From NCBI RefSeq assembly GCF_024505145.1, contig NZ_JANIAA010000059.1:1-46115 (forward strand): a DNA stretch of 46,115 nucleotides, given 5' to 3'. The DNA comes from Streptomyces rugosispiralis (GTDB taxonomy: Bacteria; Actinomycetota; Actinomycetes; Streptomycetales; Streptomycetaceae). This document shows, in pieces, positions 30,715-39,241 of this stretch (positions within the stretch are counted from its first letter, which is position 1; each line of letters begins with the position of its first letter). Both the position numbers and the translations under genes were made by a program. The notes under the pieces were generated by a model. It was not told the DNA's origin and made no database searches. It saw only the letters and a program-made list of their open reading frames with translations.

Positions 30715-31007
30715 AGGTGCCGCACCCCCTCGGGGATCGCGTAGAAGGTGGGGTGGCGGTAGGGCTTGTCGGCGGACGGCTCGAAGAACGGATCCCGCTC
30801 GTCCGGCGAGGAGGCGGTGATCTCGGCGGAGGGCACCACCCAGATCGAGACGCCCTCGGAGCGGCGGGTGTACAGATCCCGTGCGTTCCGCAGGGCCATT
30901 TCCGCGTCCGGGGCGTGGAGGGATCCGGCGTGGGTGTGCGACAGTCCGCGCCTGCTGCGGACGAACACCTCCCACAGCGGCCACTCGGCGCTCGGGCTGC
31001 CGCTCAT
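30711..31007 (-). CDS. paaB: Phenylacetyl-CoA epoxidase subunit PaaB
   Basis: A 98-residue subunit of the multicomponent epoxidase. It matches the family end to end (WPLWEVFVRSRRGLSHTHAGSLHAPDAEMAL; SIWVVPS; DKPYRHPTFYAIPEGVRHL). Its ATG overlaps the paaA stop, and its stop overlaps the paaC start, so the unit is tightly coupled. Confidence 0.95.
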   Translation of the reverse strand: MSGSPSAEWPLWEVFVRSRRGLSHTHAGSLHAPDAEMALRNARDLYTRRSEGVSIWVVPSAEITASSPDERDPFFEPSADKPYRHPTFYAIPEGVRHL

Positions 31008-31954
31008 GCCTGTGCCTCCCCGTGCTTGGCCGCGTACGCCGCGGCTGCCTCGCGCACCCAGGCGCCTTCCTCATGGGCTCGGCGGCGCTGGGTGATCCGC
31101 TGCGCGTTGCACGGCCCGTTTCCCCGCAGCACTTCGCGGAACTCGTCCCAGTCGATCGGGCCGAAGTCGTAATGCCCCCGCTCCTCGCTCCACCGCAGCT
31201 CGGGATCGGGGAGGGTGAGGCCGAGGGATTCGGCCTGGGGGACGCAGATGTCGACGAAGCGCTGGCGCAGCTCGTCATTGGAATGGCGCTTGATCTTCCA
31301 GGCCATGGACCGCGCGGAGTGGGCCGAGGCGTCGTCCGGCGGGCCGAACATCATCAGCGACGGCCACCACCAGCGGTCCACCGCGTCCTGCGCCATGGCG
31401 TGCTGGGCCTCGGTGCCCCGGCTCAGGGCCAGCAGCAGCTCGTACCCCTGGCGCTGGTGGAACGACTCCTCCTTGCAGATGCGGACCATCGCCCGTGCGT
31501 AGGGCCCGTAGGAGCAGCGGCACAGCGGGACCTGGTTGGTGATCGCGGCACCGTCCACCAGCCAGCCGATGGCGCCGACGTCGGCCCAGGTCAGCGTGGG
31601 GTAGTTGAAGATCGAGGAGTACTTCTGGCGGCCGCTGTGAAGCTTGTCCAGCAGCTCGTCCCGGCTGGTGCCCAGGGTCTCCGCCGCGCTGTAGAGATAC
31701 AGGCCGTGGCCCGCCTCGTCCTGGACCTTGGCCATCAGGATCGCCTTGCGCCGCAGCGAAGGGGCGCGGGTGATCCAGTTCGCCTCCGGCTGCATGCCGA
31801 TGATCTCGGAGTGGGCGTGCTGCGCCATCTGCCGCACCAGCGAGGCCCGGTACTCATCGGGCATCCAGTCGCGCGGCTCGATGCGCTCGTCCGCGGCCAG
31901 GGCGGCGTCGAACACCGCCTCGTACGCTCCCGCGTCCGCCGCCATCGTCGTCAT
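31004..31954 (-). CDS. paaA: Phenylacetyl-CoA epoxidase catalytic subunit PaaA
   Basis: A 316-residue di-iron oxygenase that turns phenylacetyl-CoA into the ring 1,2-epoxide. The ferritin-like fold shows KVQDEAGHGLYLYSAAETLG (EXXH iron ligands) and KEESFHQRQGYELL (second EXXH). The ATG at 31954 is chosen because GGAGGGG precedes it at good spacing; an in-frame ATG at 31972 lies six codons further up. First gene of the paaABCDE operon, under a palindromic operator at 32001-32014. Confidence 0.96.
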   Translation of the reverse strand: MTTMAADAGAYEAVFDAALAADERIEPRDWMPDEYRASLVRQMAQHAHSEIIGMQPEANWITRAPSLRRKAILMAKVQDEAGHGLYLYSAAETLGTSRDELLDKLHSGRQKYSSIFNYPTLTWADVGAIGWLVDGAAITNQVPLCRCSYGPYARAMVRICKEESFHQRQGYELLLALSRGTEAQHAMAQDAVDRWWWPSLMMFGPPDDASAHSARSMAWKIKRHSNDELRQRFVDICVPQAESLGLTLPDPELRWSEERGHYDFGPIDWDEFREVLRGNGPCNAQRITQRRRAHEEGAWVREAAAAYAAKHGEAQA

Positions 31955-32000
31955 GCGAAGCCCCTCCGCCATTCGTCTCCGCCGACCGGCCAGCCGACCG

Positions 32001-32058
32001 ACCGATCGTTCGGTTCAATGGTGTGCTGAGGAACGTAGGGTGTCAACCCTGTGGATAA
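32001..32058 (-). promoter_or_regulatory. paaA promoter: TetR operator, TTGACA box and DnaA-like element
   Basis: Read on the minus strand, TTATCCACA (32058-32050) is followed by a consensus -35 TTGACA (32046-32041), a weak -10 near 32022, and then the operator ACCGAACGATCGGT (32014-32001), 46 bp before the paaA start. The operator has 5-bp arms (ACCGA/TCGGT) and recurs at the paaN/paaH and, with one change, the bkd promoters. Confidence 0.75.
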
Positions 32059-32180
32059 CGCTGAGGACGCTGTGCCGAGTGGTTCCGCATCGGTACGGTG
32101 CCGGGGGCGTGGGGGCCACGGGGGCGTGCGCGGCCGACCGGCGTGCGCGAAGACCTGGACCATCGGGAGCGGGGCGGGGT

Positions 32181-33005
32181 ATGGCGGACACGGAGCCGGA
32201 ACCGGCGGAACGGGAGCCGACGGGGCCGGAGCCGCTGGTGGGGAAGCCGACGGGCCCTGAACCGGCGGCTGGGGAGCCGCGGGAATCGGAACCGACGCGG
32301 CCGGAGCCGACCGAATCGAACGCGCCCGAATCGGACGCGACCGAGGCGCCGGACGGCGATGCGGCGGAACCGCTCACCGCGCTCTCCCTGCCCGGTCAGC
32401 TGATCATCGCGGTGGCCATCGCGGTCGCCGCCGTCGCCGCCGCGATCCATCTCTCGGCGGCCTTCCTGAACGTCTCACCGCCCAACACCCTCACCAAGCG
32501 GCACGGCGCGGCGATAGACGACTACGTCTACCCGGAGTTCGAACGGGTCTGGAAGCTCTTCGCCCCCAACCCGCTCCAGCAGAACATCGCCGTCCAGGCC
32601 CGCGCCGAGATCCGCACCTCCGACGGCGGCACCGCGACCACCGGCTGGCGCGACCTCTCGGCCCAGGACGGCGCGGCCATCCATCACAACCCGCTGCCCA
32701 GCCACACCCAGCAGAACGAGCTGCGCCGCGGCTGGGAGTTCTACGTCGGCTCGCATGACACGCGGGAGCGGCCGCAGGGGATGCGCGGCAACCTCTCCGA
32801 GCAGTACATCCGCCGGATCGTGATGCTCCGCCTCGGCCGCGAGGAGGACGGCGGCACCGTGGAGCGAATACAGGTGCGCTCCGCGACCACTCCGGTGGCA
32901 CCGCCGCCCTGGAGCGACGAGAAGATCGACACGAAGACGGTCTACCGCACACTGCCCTGGTGGACCGTGACCTCCGATGACCTCCCGGAGGCGAAGCGCC
33001 GGTGA
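32181..33005 (+). CDS. DUF5819 family single-pass membrane protein
   Basis: A 274-residue protein. Residues 1-70 are an acidic Glu/Pro/Thr repeat head, then a membrane helix (about 72-100) and an extracytoplasmic domain with FERVWKLFAPNPLQQN, TGWRDLSAQDGAAIHHNPLPSHTQQN and EQYIRRIVMLRLGRE. The family usually sits next to an HTTM protein, as here (stop overlaps next start, GTGA). In Bacillus the SdpA/SdpB pair, which matures the SdpC peptide toxin, has a comparable small-protein plus HTTM layout; relation is inferred. ATG at 32181. Confidence 0.85.
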   Translation: MADTEPEPAEREPTGPEPLVGKPTGPEPAAGEPRESEPTRPEPTESNAPESDATEAPDGDAAEPLTALSLPGQLIIAVAIAVAAVAAAIHLSAAFLNVSPPNTLTKRHGAAIDDYVYPEFERVWKLFAPNPLQQNIAVQARAEIRTSDGGTATTGWRDLSAQDGAAIHHNPLPSHTQQNELRRGWEFYVGSHDTRERPQGMRGNLSEQYIRRIVMLRLGREEDGGTVERIQVRSATTPVAPPPWSDEKIDTKTVYRTLPWWTVTSDDLPEAKRR

Positions 33006-34234
33006 CCCCCTCCGCCCGCCTCCAGACCGCCGTGGCGCATGGCTACACGCGCGTCACCACGTCCGCGCTCGGCCCCCGGCAGAGCGCCGTCGTGCGCATC
33101 GGCTTCTCCTTCACCTGGCTGCTCTTCCTGGTCCGCGAATGGCCCCACCGCCGTGAGCTGTACGGGCCGGACGGCCCGTGGAACTGGGAGATGGCCGCGC
33201 GGCTGATCGACGGCAACCGCGCCTTCAGCGCGCTCATGTGGTCCGACAGCACGGTGTGGTTCGAGATCGTCTACGCCCTCGCCATCGTCTCCAGCGCGCT
33301 GCTGCTGGTGGGCTGGCGCACCCGCACCATGTCCGTGCTGTTCATGATCGGGGTGCTGTCGCTGCAGAACCGCAGCATCTTCGTGGGGGACGGCGGCGAC
33401 AACCTCATCCATCTGATGTCGATGTATCTGGTGCTGACCCGGTGCGGGCAGGTGTGGTCCCTGGACGCGCGCCGGGCGGCCCGGCGCGCGGACCGCGCGT
33501 GGCCGCCGCGCGACACCACCGGAGTCGTGCTGTGGGCCGTCACCGGGACCGCCCTGCTCTGGGCGCAGTTGTTCACCGAGGCCAGGCTCTCCCTGACCGC
33601 CGACGGGCCGCTGCCCGGGCTGGGCTGGGCCACCGTCCTGTGGGGGCTGTGGCTCGTCCAGGCCGGATGGTGGTTCGTCAGGCGTTACGCGCCGGGGGAG
33701 CCGCGCACCGTCCTGGACGCGCTCGCCAATGTGGCGCACAACGGCACCCTGCTGGTGATCATGGCCGAGGTGTGTCTGCTCTACGCCTCGGCCGGCTGGT
33801 ACAAGGTCCAGGGCTCGCGCTGGCAGGACGGCACCGCCCTCTACTACCCGTTGCATCTGGACTACTTCTCGCCCTGGCCCTGGCTGGCCGACATCATGGC
33901 GTCCAGCGGCACCCTGGTGATGGTGCTGACCTACGGCACGGTCATCGTCCAGGTGGCCTTCCCGTTCACCCTGCTCAACCGGCGGGCCAAGAACGTGATG
34001 CTCGTGCTGCTGATGATGGAGCACCTCGGCATCGCCGTGATGCTCGGGCTGCCCTTCTTCTCGCTCGCCGTGATCGCGGCGGACTCGGTCTTCCTGCCGA
34101 CGAACGCCCTGCGCTGGGCCGAGGCGCGACTGGGCCGGGCGCGGGACCGGCTGGCGGCGCGAGCCGTGTGGCTGCCGGGGCAGCGGGCGCGGGAGAGCGA
34201 CGAGGAAACCCCGGCCGGCACCCTCGTACGCTGA
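33002..34234 (+). CDS. HTTM domain integral membrane protein
   Basis: A 410-residue polytopic protein of the HTTM group (distant relatives of vitamin K-dependent gamma-carboxylase). It shows about eight or nine membrane helices, RIGFSFTWLLFLVREWPHRRELYGPDGPW at the start, and the family loop YASAGWYKVQGSRWQDGTALYYPLHLDYFSPW. The GTG overlaps the DUF5819 stop. With its partner it resembles SdpB-type export/maturation proteins; no peptide precursor gene is visible nearby. Function not known. Confidence 0.88.
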   Translation: MTPSARLQTAVAHGYTRVTTSALGPRQSAVVRIGFSFTWLLFLVREWPHRRELYGPDGPWNWEMAARLIDGNRAFSALMWSDSTVWFEIVYALAIVSSALLLVGWRTRTMSVLFMIGVLSLQNRSIFVGDGGDNLIHLMSMYLVLTRCGQVWSLDARRAARRADRAWPPRDTTGVVLWAVTGTALLWAQLFTEARLSLTADGPLPGLGWATVLWGLWLVQAGWWFVRRYAPGEPRTVLDALANVAHNGTLLVIMAEVCLLYASAGWYKVQGSRWQDGTALYYPLHLDYFSPWPWLADIMASSGTLVMVLTYGTVIVQVAFPFTLLNRRAKNVMLVLLMMEHLGIAVMLGLPFFSLAVIAADSVFLPTNALRWAEARLGRARDRLAARAVWLPGQRARESDEETPAGTLVR

Positions 34235-34238
34235 GGGG

Positions 34239-34991
34239 ATGATCGATGACGAGTCCGCGCGGGCCGTACGGCACTGGCGTGCGACGGCCCCCGACACCGT
34301 GCTGCTGGACGGCTTCCACGCGCTGAAGCACGCGCTGCGGTTCGGCGCGGAGGTGCGCGCCGCGGTCACCAGCGACAAGGCGTCCGCCGTGGAACTCGCC
34401 GAGGACCTGGCCGACGACCTCACCGGGGCGATCGCGGACCTTCTGGTGGAGGTCGACGCCGCGACCCTGCGCGATCTGGTGCCCAGGGTGCATCCCACCC
34501 GGGTCGCCGCCCTGGCGGTCCGGCGGGGCCGCCAGGCGAATCTGGACGAGTTGTCCCGGCGGCCCCGGCAGGCTCCCGTGGTCGTCCTGGACAACCCCCG
34601 CAACCTGGGGAACGTCGGGGCCGTGGTCCGCCTCGCCGCCGGGTTCGGGGCCACGGGCGTGGTCACCACCGGCGACATCGACCCCTGGCATCCGAACGCC
34701 GTGCGCTCGGGCGCGGGGCTTCACTTCGCCACCGCGGTGGAGCGGCTGCCGGACGACGCGCTTCCGGAGGGGCCGCTGTACGCCCTGGATCCGGAGGGGG
34801 AGGACATCCGGTCCATGACCATCCCCGATGACGCGCTGCTCGCCTTCGGCTCCGAGCGCCACGGGATCTCACCGGAGCTGCGGAAGCGGGCCACGAGGCT
34901 GGTGGCCCTCCCCATGCGGCCACAGGTGTCCAGCTACAACCTGGCCACCAGTGTGGCCATGGCTCTCTTCCACTGGGGTGGCCCCGCCTAG
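34239..34991 (+). CDS. TrmH/SpoU family RNA 2'-O-methyltransferase
   Basis: A 250-residue SPOUT methyltransferase. The three motifs of the knotted SAM-binding site are visible: NLGNVGAVVRLAAGFGA (about 118-134), GSERHGIS (about 207-214) and LPMRPQVSSYNLATSVAMAL (about 226-245). The N-terminal 100 residues form a substrate-binding part. It modifies tRNA or rRNA ribose; the site is not predictable here. The ATG is four bases after the HTTM stop, and GGGG overlaps the gap, so it is likely in the same unit. Confidence 0.92.
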   Translation: MIDDESARAVRHWRATAPDTVLLDGFHALKHALRFGAEVRAAVTSDKASAVELAEDLADDLTGAIADLLVEVDAATLRDLVPRVHPTRVAALAVRRGRQANLDELSRRPRQAPVVVLDNPRNLGNVGAVVRLAAGFGATGVVTTGDIDPWHPNAVRSGAGLHFATAVERLPDDALPEGPLYALDPEGEDIRSMTIPDDALLAFGSERHGISPELRKRATRLVALPMRPQVSSYNLATSVAMALFHWGGPA

Positions 34992-35012
34992 GCCCCGCCT
35001 AAGCCCCGCTTA

Positions 35013-35041
35013 GCCCCGCCTGGGCCATGTCCGGGCGGGGC
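35013..35041. terminator. Hairpin between convergent methyltransferase and paaN
   Basis: An 11-bp stem (GCCCCGCCTGG with CCGGGCGGGGC, one G:U) and a 7-nt loop. It is preceded by three GCCCCGCCT-like short repeats (34981-35012). Confidence 0.7.
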
Positions 35042-35084
35042 GTGCGCGGTGGCCCGCCCCGCGCCGCCCCGCCCACCGGGCCCG

Positions 35085-36809
35085 TTACTCCGCCGGGCGG
35101 CGGACCTCGACCATCCGGAAGCGGCCGGCCACGAACGCCCCGTCGCACAGCGCGGCATTGGCCGACGGGTTGCCGCCCGTGCCGTGGAAGTCCGAGAACG
35201 CCGCGGTCTGGTTCACATACACCCCGCCGGTCAGATTGAGCGACAGCTGGGCGCACTCCTCCAGACACGCCTCCTCGATCAGCCGCTCCGCCTCCGGTGA
35301 GGTGGTGTACGCCCCGACCGTCATCGCGCCCTTGTCCCGGGTGGTCCGGCGCAGCAGCGCCACCGCGTCCTCGGTGGAGGCGACGGCGACGGCGAAGGAG
35401 ACCGGGCCGAAGCACTCGGCCAGATAGGGCGCGTCCGCGTCCGCCCCCTCCCAGAACTTCCGCGCGCCGTCCGCCTTGACCATCAGCGGTGTGCGGACCG
35501 TGGCGCCCGGGAAGTCGGGGTGGGTCACCGTGCGGGAGGCCAGGGCGACCGCGCCCAGGCCGGGGGCGGCCTCCAGCCGCTCCTGGACCCGCGGTCCCAC
35601 GATCGCGCCGAGCAGCGCGCTCGCCCGTGCGTCGTCGCCCAGCAGCCCGTCCACCGCCGCCGCCAGGTCGGCCACCACCTCGTCATAGGTCTTGGGGCCG
35701 GCGTCGGTGGTGATGCCGTCGCGGGGGATCAGCAGATTCTGCGGGGTGGTGCACATCTGGCCGCTGTAGAGGGACAGCGAGAACGCCAGATTGGCGAGCA
35801 TGCCCTGGTAGTCGTCGGTGGAGTCGATCACCACCGTGTTGACCCCCGCCTTCTCCGTGAAGACCTGGGCCTGGCGGGCGTGGGTCTCCAGCCAGTCGCC
35901 GAAGGCGGTGGATCCCGTGTAGTCGATGATTCGGATCTCGGGGCGGACGGCGAGGACCTTGGCGATGCCCTCGTCCGGCCGCTCGGCGGCCAGCGCCACC
36001 AGATCGGGGCTGAACCCCGCCTCCTTCAGCACCTCGCGCGCCACCTGGACGGTCAGCGCGAGCGGCAGCACGGCCTGGGGGTGCGGCTTGACCAGCACCG
36101 GATTGCCGGTGGCGAGCGAGGCGAAGAGCCCCGGATAGCCGTTCCACGTCGGGAAGGTGTTGCAGCCGATCAGCAGCGCGATACCGCGCGGGACGGCCGT
36201 GAACGTCTTGCGCAGGCGCAGCGGGTCGCGCTTGCCCTGCGGCTTGGACCAGTCCGCGGCTCCCGGAGTGCGGGTCTGCTCGGCGAACGCGTACGCCACC
36301 GCCTCTAGACCGCGGTCCTGGGCATGGGGGCCGCCGGCCTGGAACGCCATCATGTACGCCTGTCCGCTGGTGTGCATGACGGCCTGGGCGAACTCATGCG
36401 ACCGGGCGCCGATCCGGGCCAGGATCTCCAGGCACACCATGGCCCGCGCCTCGGGACCGGCATCCCGCCAGGCGGGCATCCCCGCCCGCATCGCCGGGAG
36501 GAGCACCTCGATGTCCGGATGCGGATACTCCATGCCCATCTCCGCGCCGAACGGAGAGACCTCGGAGCCCGTCCAGCCGTCGGTGCCCGGCTGGTCCAGC
36601 TCGAAGCGCTTGCCGCGCAGCGCCTCGAACGCCGCCTGGCCCTCGGCGACGCTCAGGCTCGGGCGCCCGCCCTGGCCCTCGCCGCCGTAGGCCTTCGGGT
36701 GCTCGGGGTGCGGGGACCAATAGGCGCGGGTACGGATCGCCTCCAGGGCCTGGTCGAGGGTGGGGCGGTGCTCTTGCGTCAACTGCGCGGTGGTGAGTGC
36801 GGCGGTCAC
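35085..36809 (-). CDS. paaN: Phenylacetic acid degradation protein PaaN (aldehyde dehydrogenase family)
   Basis: A 574-residue protein of the PaaN type, within the aldehyde dehydrogenase superfamily. Seen are LLIGCNTFPTWNGYPGLFASLATGNPVLVKPHP (cofactor region), IIDYTGSTAFGDWLE, the catalytic cysteine in SGQMCTTPQNLLIPRDG, and ECFGPVSFAVA. It lacks the hydratase half of E. coli PaaZ, so ring cleavage needs another protein or a different reaction. In the pathway it should oxidise the open-chain semialdehyde; that is by analogy. GTG start at 36809. Convergent with the methyltransferase and divergent from paaH. Confidence 0.9.
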   Translation of the reverse strand: MTAALTTAQLTQEHRPTLDQALEAIRTRAYWSPHPEHPKAYGGEGQGGRPSLSVAEGQAAFEALRGKRFELDQPGTDGWTGSEVSPFGAEMGMEYPHPDIEVLLPAMRAGMPAWRDAGPEARAMVCLEILARIGARSHEFAQAVMHTSGQAYMMAFQAGGPHAQDRGLEAVAYAFAEQTRTPGAADWSKPQGKRDPLRLRKTFTAVPRGIALLIGCNTFPTWNGYPGLFASLATGNPVLVKPHPQAVLPLALTVQVAREVLKEAGFSPDLVALAAERPDEGIAKVLAVRPEIRIIDYTGSTAFGDWLETHARQAQVFTEKAGVNTVVIDSTDDYQGMLANLAFSLSLYSGQMCTTPQNLLIPRDGITTDAGPKTYDEVVADLAAAVDGLLGDDARASALLGAIVGPRVQERLEAAPGLGAVALASRTVTHPDFPGATVRTPLMVKADGARKFWEGADADAPYLAECFGPVSFAVAVASTEDAVALLRRTTRDKGAMTVGAYTTSPEAERLIEEACLEECAQLSLNLTGGVYVNQTAAFSDFHGTGGNPSANAALCDGAFVAGRFRMVEVRRPAE

Positions 36810-36868
36810 GACTGACCAACTCCTCGTCGAGCTGGGGCTGGGCTGGAATGGGCGACAGGGTTAGAGTA

Positions 36869-36915
36869 ACCGAACGATCGGTCGGGACAAGAGGGCCTGG
36901 CGAACCTGTGGACAA
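36869..36915. promoter_or_regulatory. paaN/paaH divergent operator and DnaA-like box
   Basis: ACCGAACGATCGGT (36869-36882) is identical, on the opposite strand, to the paaA operator. TGTGGACAA (36907-36915; TTGTCCACA on the minus strand) lies 24 bp away. On the minus strand TTGTCC ahead of the operator and TACTCT after it form a plausible paaN promoter with the operator in the spacer. Confidence 0.78.
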
Positions 36916-36938
36916 CTTCGTCGAAAAGGATCTGCGGC

Positions 36939-38456
36939 ATGACTGCGATCGACCGTGGGACCGCCCGAGCCGGCCTCGTCGCCGTCGTCGGCACCGGCAC
37001 GATGGGCCAGGGGATCGCCCAGGTGGCGCTGGCCGCGGGCCATCCGGTGCGGCTCTACGACGCCGCGCCCGGCCGGGCCTCCCGGGCCGCCGACGCCGTC
37101 GCGGACCGGCTCGGCCGGCTGGTCGCCAAGGAGCGCCTCACGGCCGCCGACCGTGACGCCGCCCTCGGCCGGCTCGCCCCCGTGGCCGACCTCGCGGACC
37201 TGGCCGAGGCCGATCTGGTGGTCGAGGCGATCCTGGAGGAACTCGGCGCCAAGCAGCAGCTGTTCACCGCGCTGGAGTCGGTGGTCTCCGACGGCTGTCT
37301 GCTCGCCACCAATACCTCCTCCCTCTCCGTCACCGCCGTCGCGGGTGTTCTGCGCCGCCCCGGCCGCCTCCTCGGTTTGCACTTCTTCAATCCGGCCCCG
37401 CTGATGCCGCTGGTGGAGGTGGTGCGCGGCGCCGCCACGGACGAGGCCGCCGCCGACCGGGCCCACGCCACCGTCGCGGCCTGGGGGAAGACCCCGGTGC
37501 GCTGCGCCGACACCCCCGGGTTCATCGTCAACCGGATCGCCCGCCCCTTCTACGCCGAGGCGTTCCGGGCGTACGAGGAGCGCGTCGCCGACCCCGCCAC
37601 TCTGGACGCCGTGTTGCGCGAGTCCGGCGGCTTCAGGATGGGGCCCTTCGAGCTCACCGACCTGATCGGCCAGGACGTGAACGAGGCCGTCACCCGATCC
37701 GTGTGGGAAGCGCTGTTCCACGATCCGAAATTCACCCCGTCCCTGGCCCAGCGGCAGCTCGTCGCCTCCGGGCGGCACGGGCGCAAGACGGGCCACGGCT
37801 GGTACGACCACTCCGAGGGCGCCGGGCGACCCGCCCCGCACACCGCGGAGCCGTGCGAGCCGCCGGGCAAGGTGGCCCTCCACGGCGACCTGGGGCCCGC
37901 ACAGGGGCTGGTCGGCCTCATCGAGGAGGCGGGCATCCCGGTGACCCGCGAGCCCGCCGGGGCCCATCTCGCCCTGCCCGACGGCACCCGGCTGTCCCTG
38001 GCCGACGGCACGACCGCCACCGACGACCCCTTCGCCGCGTCGGTCCGCTTCGACCTGGCGCTGGACTACCGCACCGCCACCCGCGTCGCCCTGACGCCGT
38101 CCATGGCCGCACCCGAGGCGTCCCTGCGGTCCGCGGCCGGCCTGTTCCAGGCGCTCGGTAAGGACGTCAGCGTGGTCCAGGACGTCCCCGGCATGGTCGT
38201 GGCCCGCACGGTCGCGATGCTCGTGGACTTCGCCGAGGACGCCGTCGCCCGCGGGGTGGCGAGCCCCGAGGACATCGACACCGCCATGCTGACCGGCGTC
38301 AACTACCCGCGCGGACCGCTGGCCTGGGGACGCGCGCTCGGCGCCCGCTGGGTGCGGGACACCCTGCGCAACCTCCACCACGCCTGTCCGACCGGCCGCT
38401 ACGCCCCTTCCCAGGCGCTGATCCGGCGTGCGGCCGCCGATGAGAAGCTGCTCTAA
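36939..38456 (+). CDS. paaH: 3-hydroxyacyl-CoA dehydrogenase PaaH type
   Basis: A 505-residue NAD-dependent dehydrogenase that oxidises 3-hydroxyadipyl-CoA late in phenylacetate breakdown. The Rossmann start VVGTGTMGQGIAQVALAAG, HFFNPAPLMPLVEVV with catalytic His, and GFIVNRIARPFYAEA are present. It is longer than a 285-residue enzyme because a second C-terminal dimerisation-type domain follows (about 400-500; DVPGMVVARTVAMLVDFAEDAVARGVAS), as in PaaH/PaaC bacterial forms. ATG at 36939. TetR gene follows 2 bp after its stop. Confidence 0.93.
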   Translation: MTAIDRGTARAGLVAVVGTGTMGQGIAQVALAAGHPVRLYDAAPGRASRAADAVADRLGRLVAKERLTAADRDAALGRLAPVADLADLAEADLVVEAILEELGAKQQLFTALESVVSDGCLLATNTSSLSVTAVAGVLRRPGRLLGLHFFNPAPLMPLVEVVRGAATDEAAADRAHATVAAWGKTPVRCADTPGFIVNRIARPFYAEAFRAYEERVADPATLDAVLRESGGFRMGPFELTDLIGQDVNEAVTRSVWEALFHDPKFTPSLAQRQLVASGRHGRKTGHGWYDHSEGAGRPAPHTAEPCEPPGKVALHGDLGPAQGLVGLIEEAGIPVTREPAGAHLALPDGTRLSLADGTTATDDPFAASVRFDLALDYRTATRVALTPSMAAPEASLRSAAGLFQALGKDVSVVQDVPGMVVARTVAMLVDFAEDAVARGVASPEDIDTAMLTGVNYPRGPLAWGRALGARWVRDTLRNLHHACPTGRYAPSQALIRRAAADEKLL

Positions 38457-38458
38457 TC

Positions 38459-39052
38459 ATGACCATGGCCAAGCGCGACACCTACACGCCCGAATCGCTG
38501 CTCGCGGTCGCCGTGGAGGTGTTCAACGAGCGCGGCTACGACGGCACCTCCATGGAGCACCTGTCCCGGGCCGCCGGGATCTCGAAGTCCTCGATCTACC
38601 ACCATGTGAAGGGCAAGGAGGAGCTGCTCCGGCTGGCCATAAGCCGTGCCCTGGACGGGCTGTTCGGCATCCTCCAGGAGCCCGCCGCGCGCGAGGGGCG
38701 GGCGATCGAGCGGCTGGAGCACGTGGCCCGGCGCACCGCCGAGGTGCTGATGGACGACCTGCCGTACGTCACGCTGCTGCTGCGCGTCCGGGGCAACACG
38801 GACACCGAGCGGTGGGCCATGGAGCGGCGCCGGGAGTTCGACCACCAGGTGGCCGAGCTGCTCAAGCAGGCGGCGGCCGACGGCGACCTGCGGTCCGACG
38901 TGGACGCCCGGCTGGCGACCCGGCTGCTCTTCGGCATGATCAACTCCATTGTGGAGTGGTACCGGCCGGGCCGTGGCGGGGCCGCGACCTCCCATGAGGT
39001 GGCCGAGGCGGTGGTCCGTACGGCCTTCGCGGGCCTGCGCACCCAGACCTGA
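38459..39052 (+). CDS. paaR: TetR family regulator, probable PaaR
   Basis: A 197-residue TetR protein. The N-terminal HTH is clear (LLAVAVEVFNERGYDGTSMEHLSRAAGISKSSIYHHVKGKEELL), followed by an all-helical ligand-binding domain. It starts 2 bp after paaH, so it is likely translationally coupled and autoregulated through the 36869-36882 operator. Its operators and setting suggest phenylacetyl-CoA as ligand, by analogy with actinobacterial PaaR. A second ATG at 38465 is possible. The stop lies inside a 28-bp direct repeat. Confidence 0.9.
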   Translation: MTMAKRDTYTPESLLAVAVEVFNERGYDGTSMEHLSRAAGISKSSIYHHVKGKEELLRLAISRALDGLFGILQEPAAREGRAIERLEHVARRTAEVLMDDLPYVTLLLRVRGNTDTERWAMERRREFDHQVAELLKQAAADGDLRSDVDARLATRLLFGMINSIVEWYRPGRGGAATSHEVAEAVVRTAFAGLRTQT

Positions 39053-39088
39053 CCCGCGACGCCTGCGCACCCAGACCTGACCCGCGAC
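39033..39088. repeat. 28-bp perfect tandem duplication across the paaR stop
   Basis: The 28 bp at 39033-39060 are repeated exactly at 39061-39088, with more diverged copies up to about 39185. The first copy holds the final codons (GLRTQT) and stop of the TetR gene. The remaining gap to 39241 shows no gene. Confidence 0.88.
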
Positions 39089-39241
39089 GCTCGCGGGGCG
39101 GGCCTGCGTACCCGGTCGTGACCCGGGAGGCCCACGGGCCGGTGCGACCGCGCCCGGGTCCTGACCCGCGACGCTCGTGGGCCGGTACGACCGCACCCGG
39201 TCCCCTGGCGCACCCGCACCCGCGCCCGTGTCCGGCCCCCG

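Noticed and set aside
30714..31278. N-terminal extension of PaaC through paaB
   Set aside because: The upstream part is a shifted reading of paaB/paaA. The GTG at 30714 overlapping the paaB stop gives a family-length PaaC.
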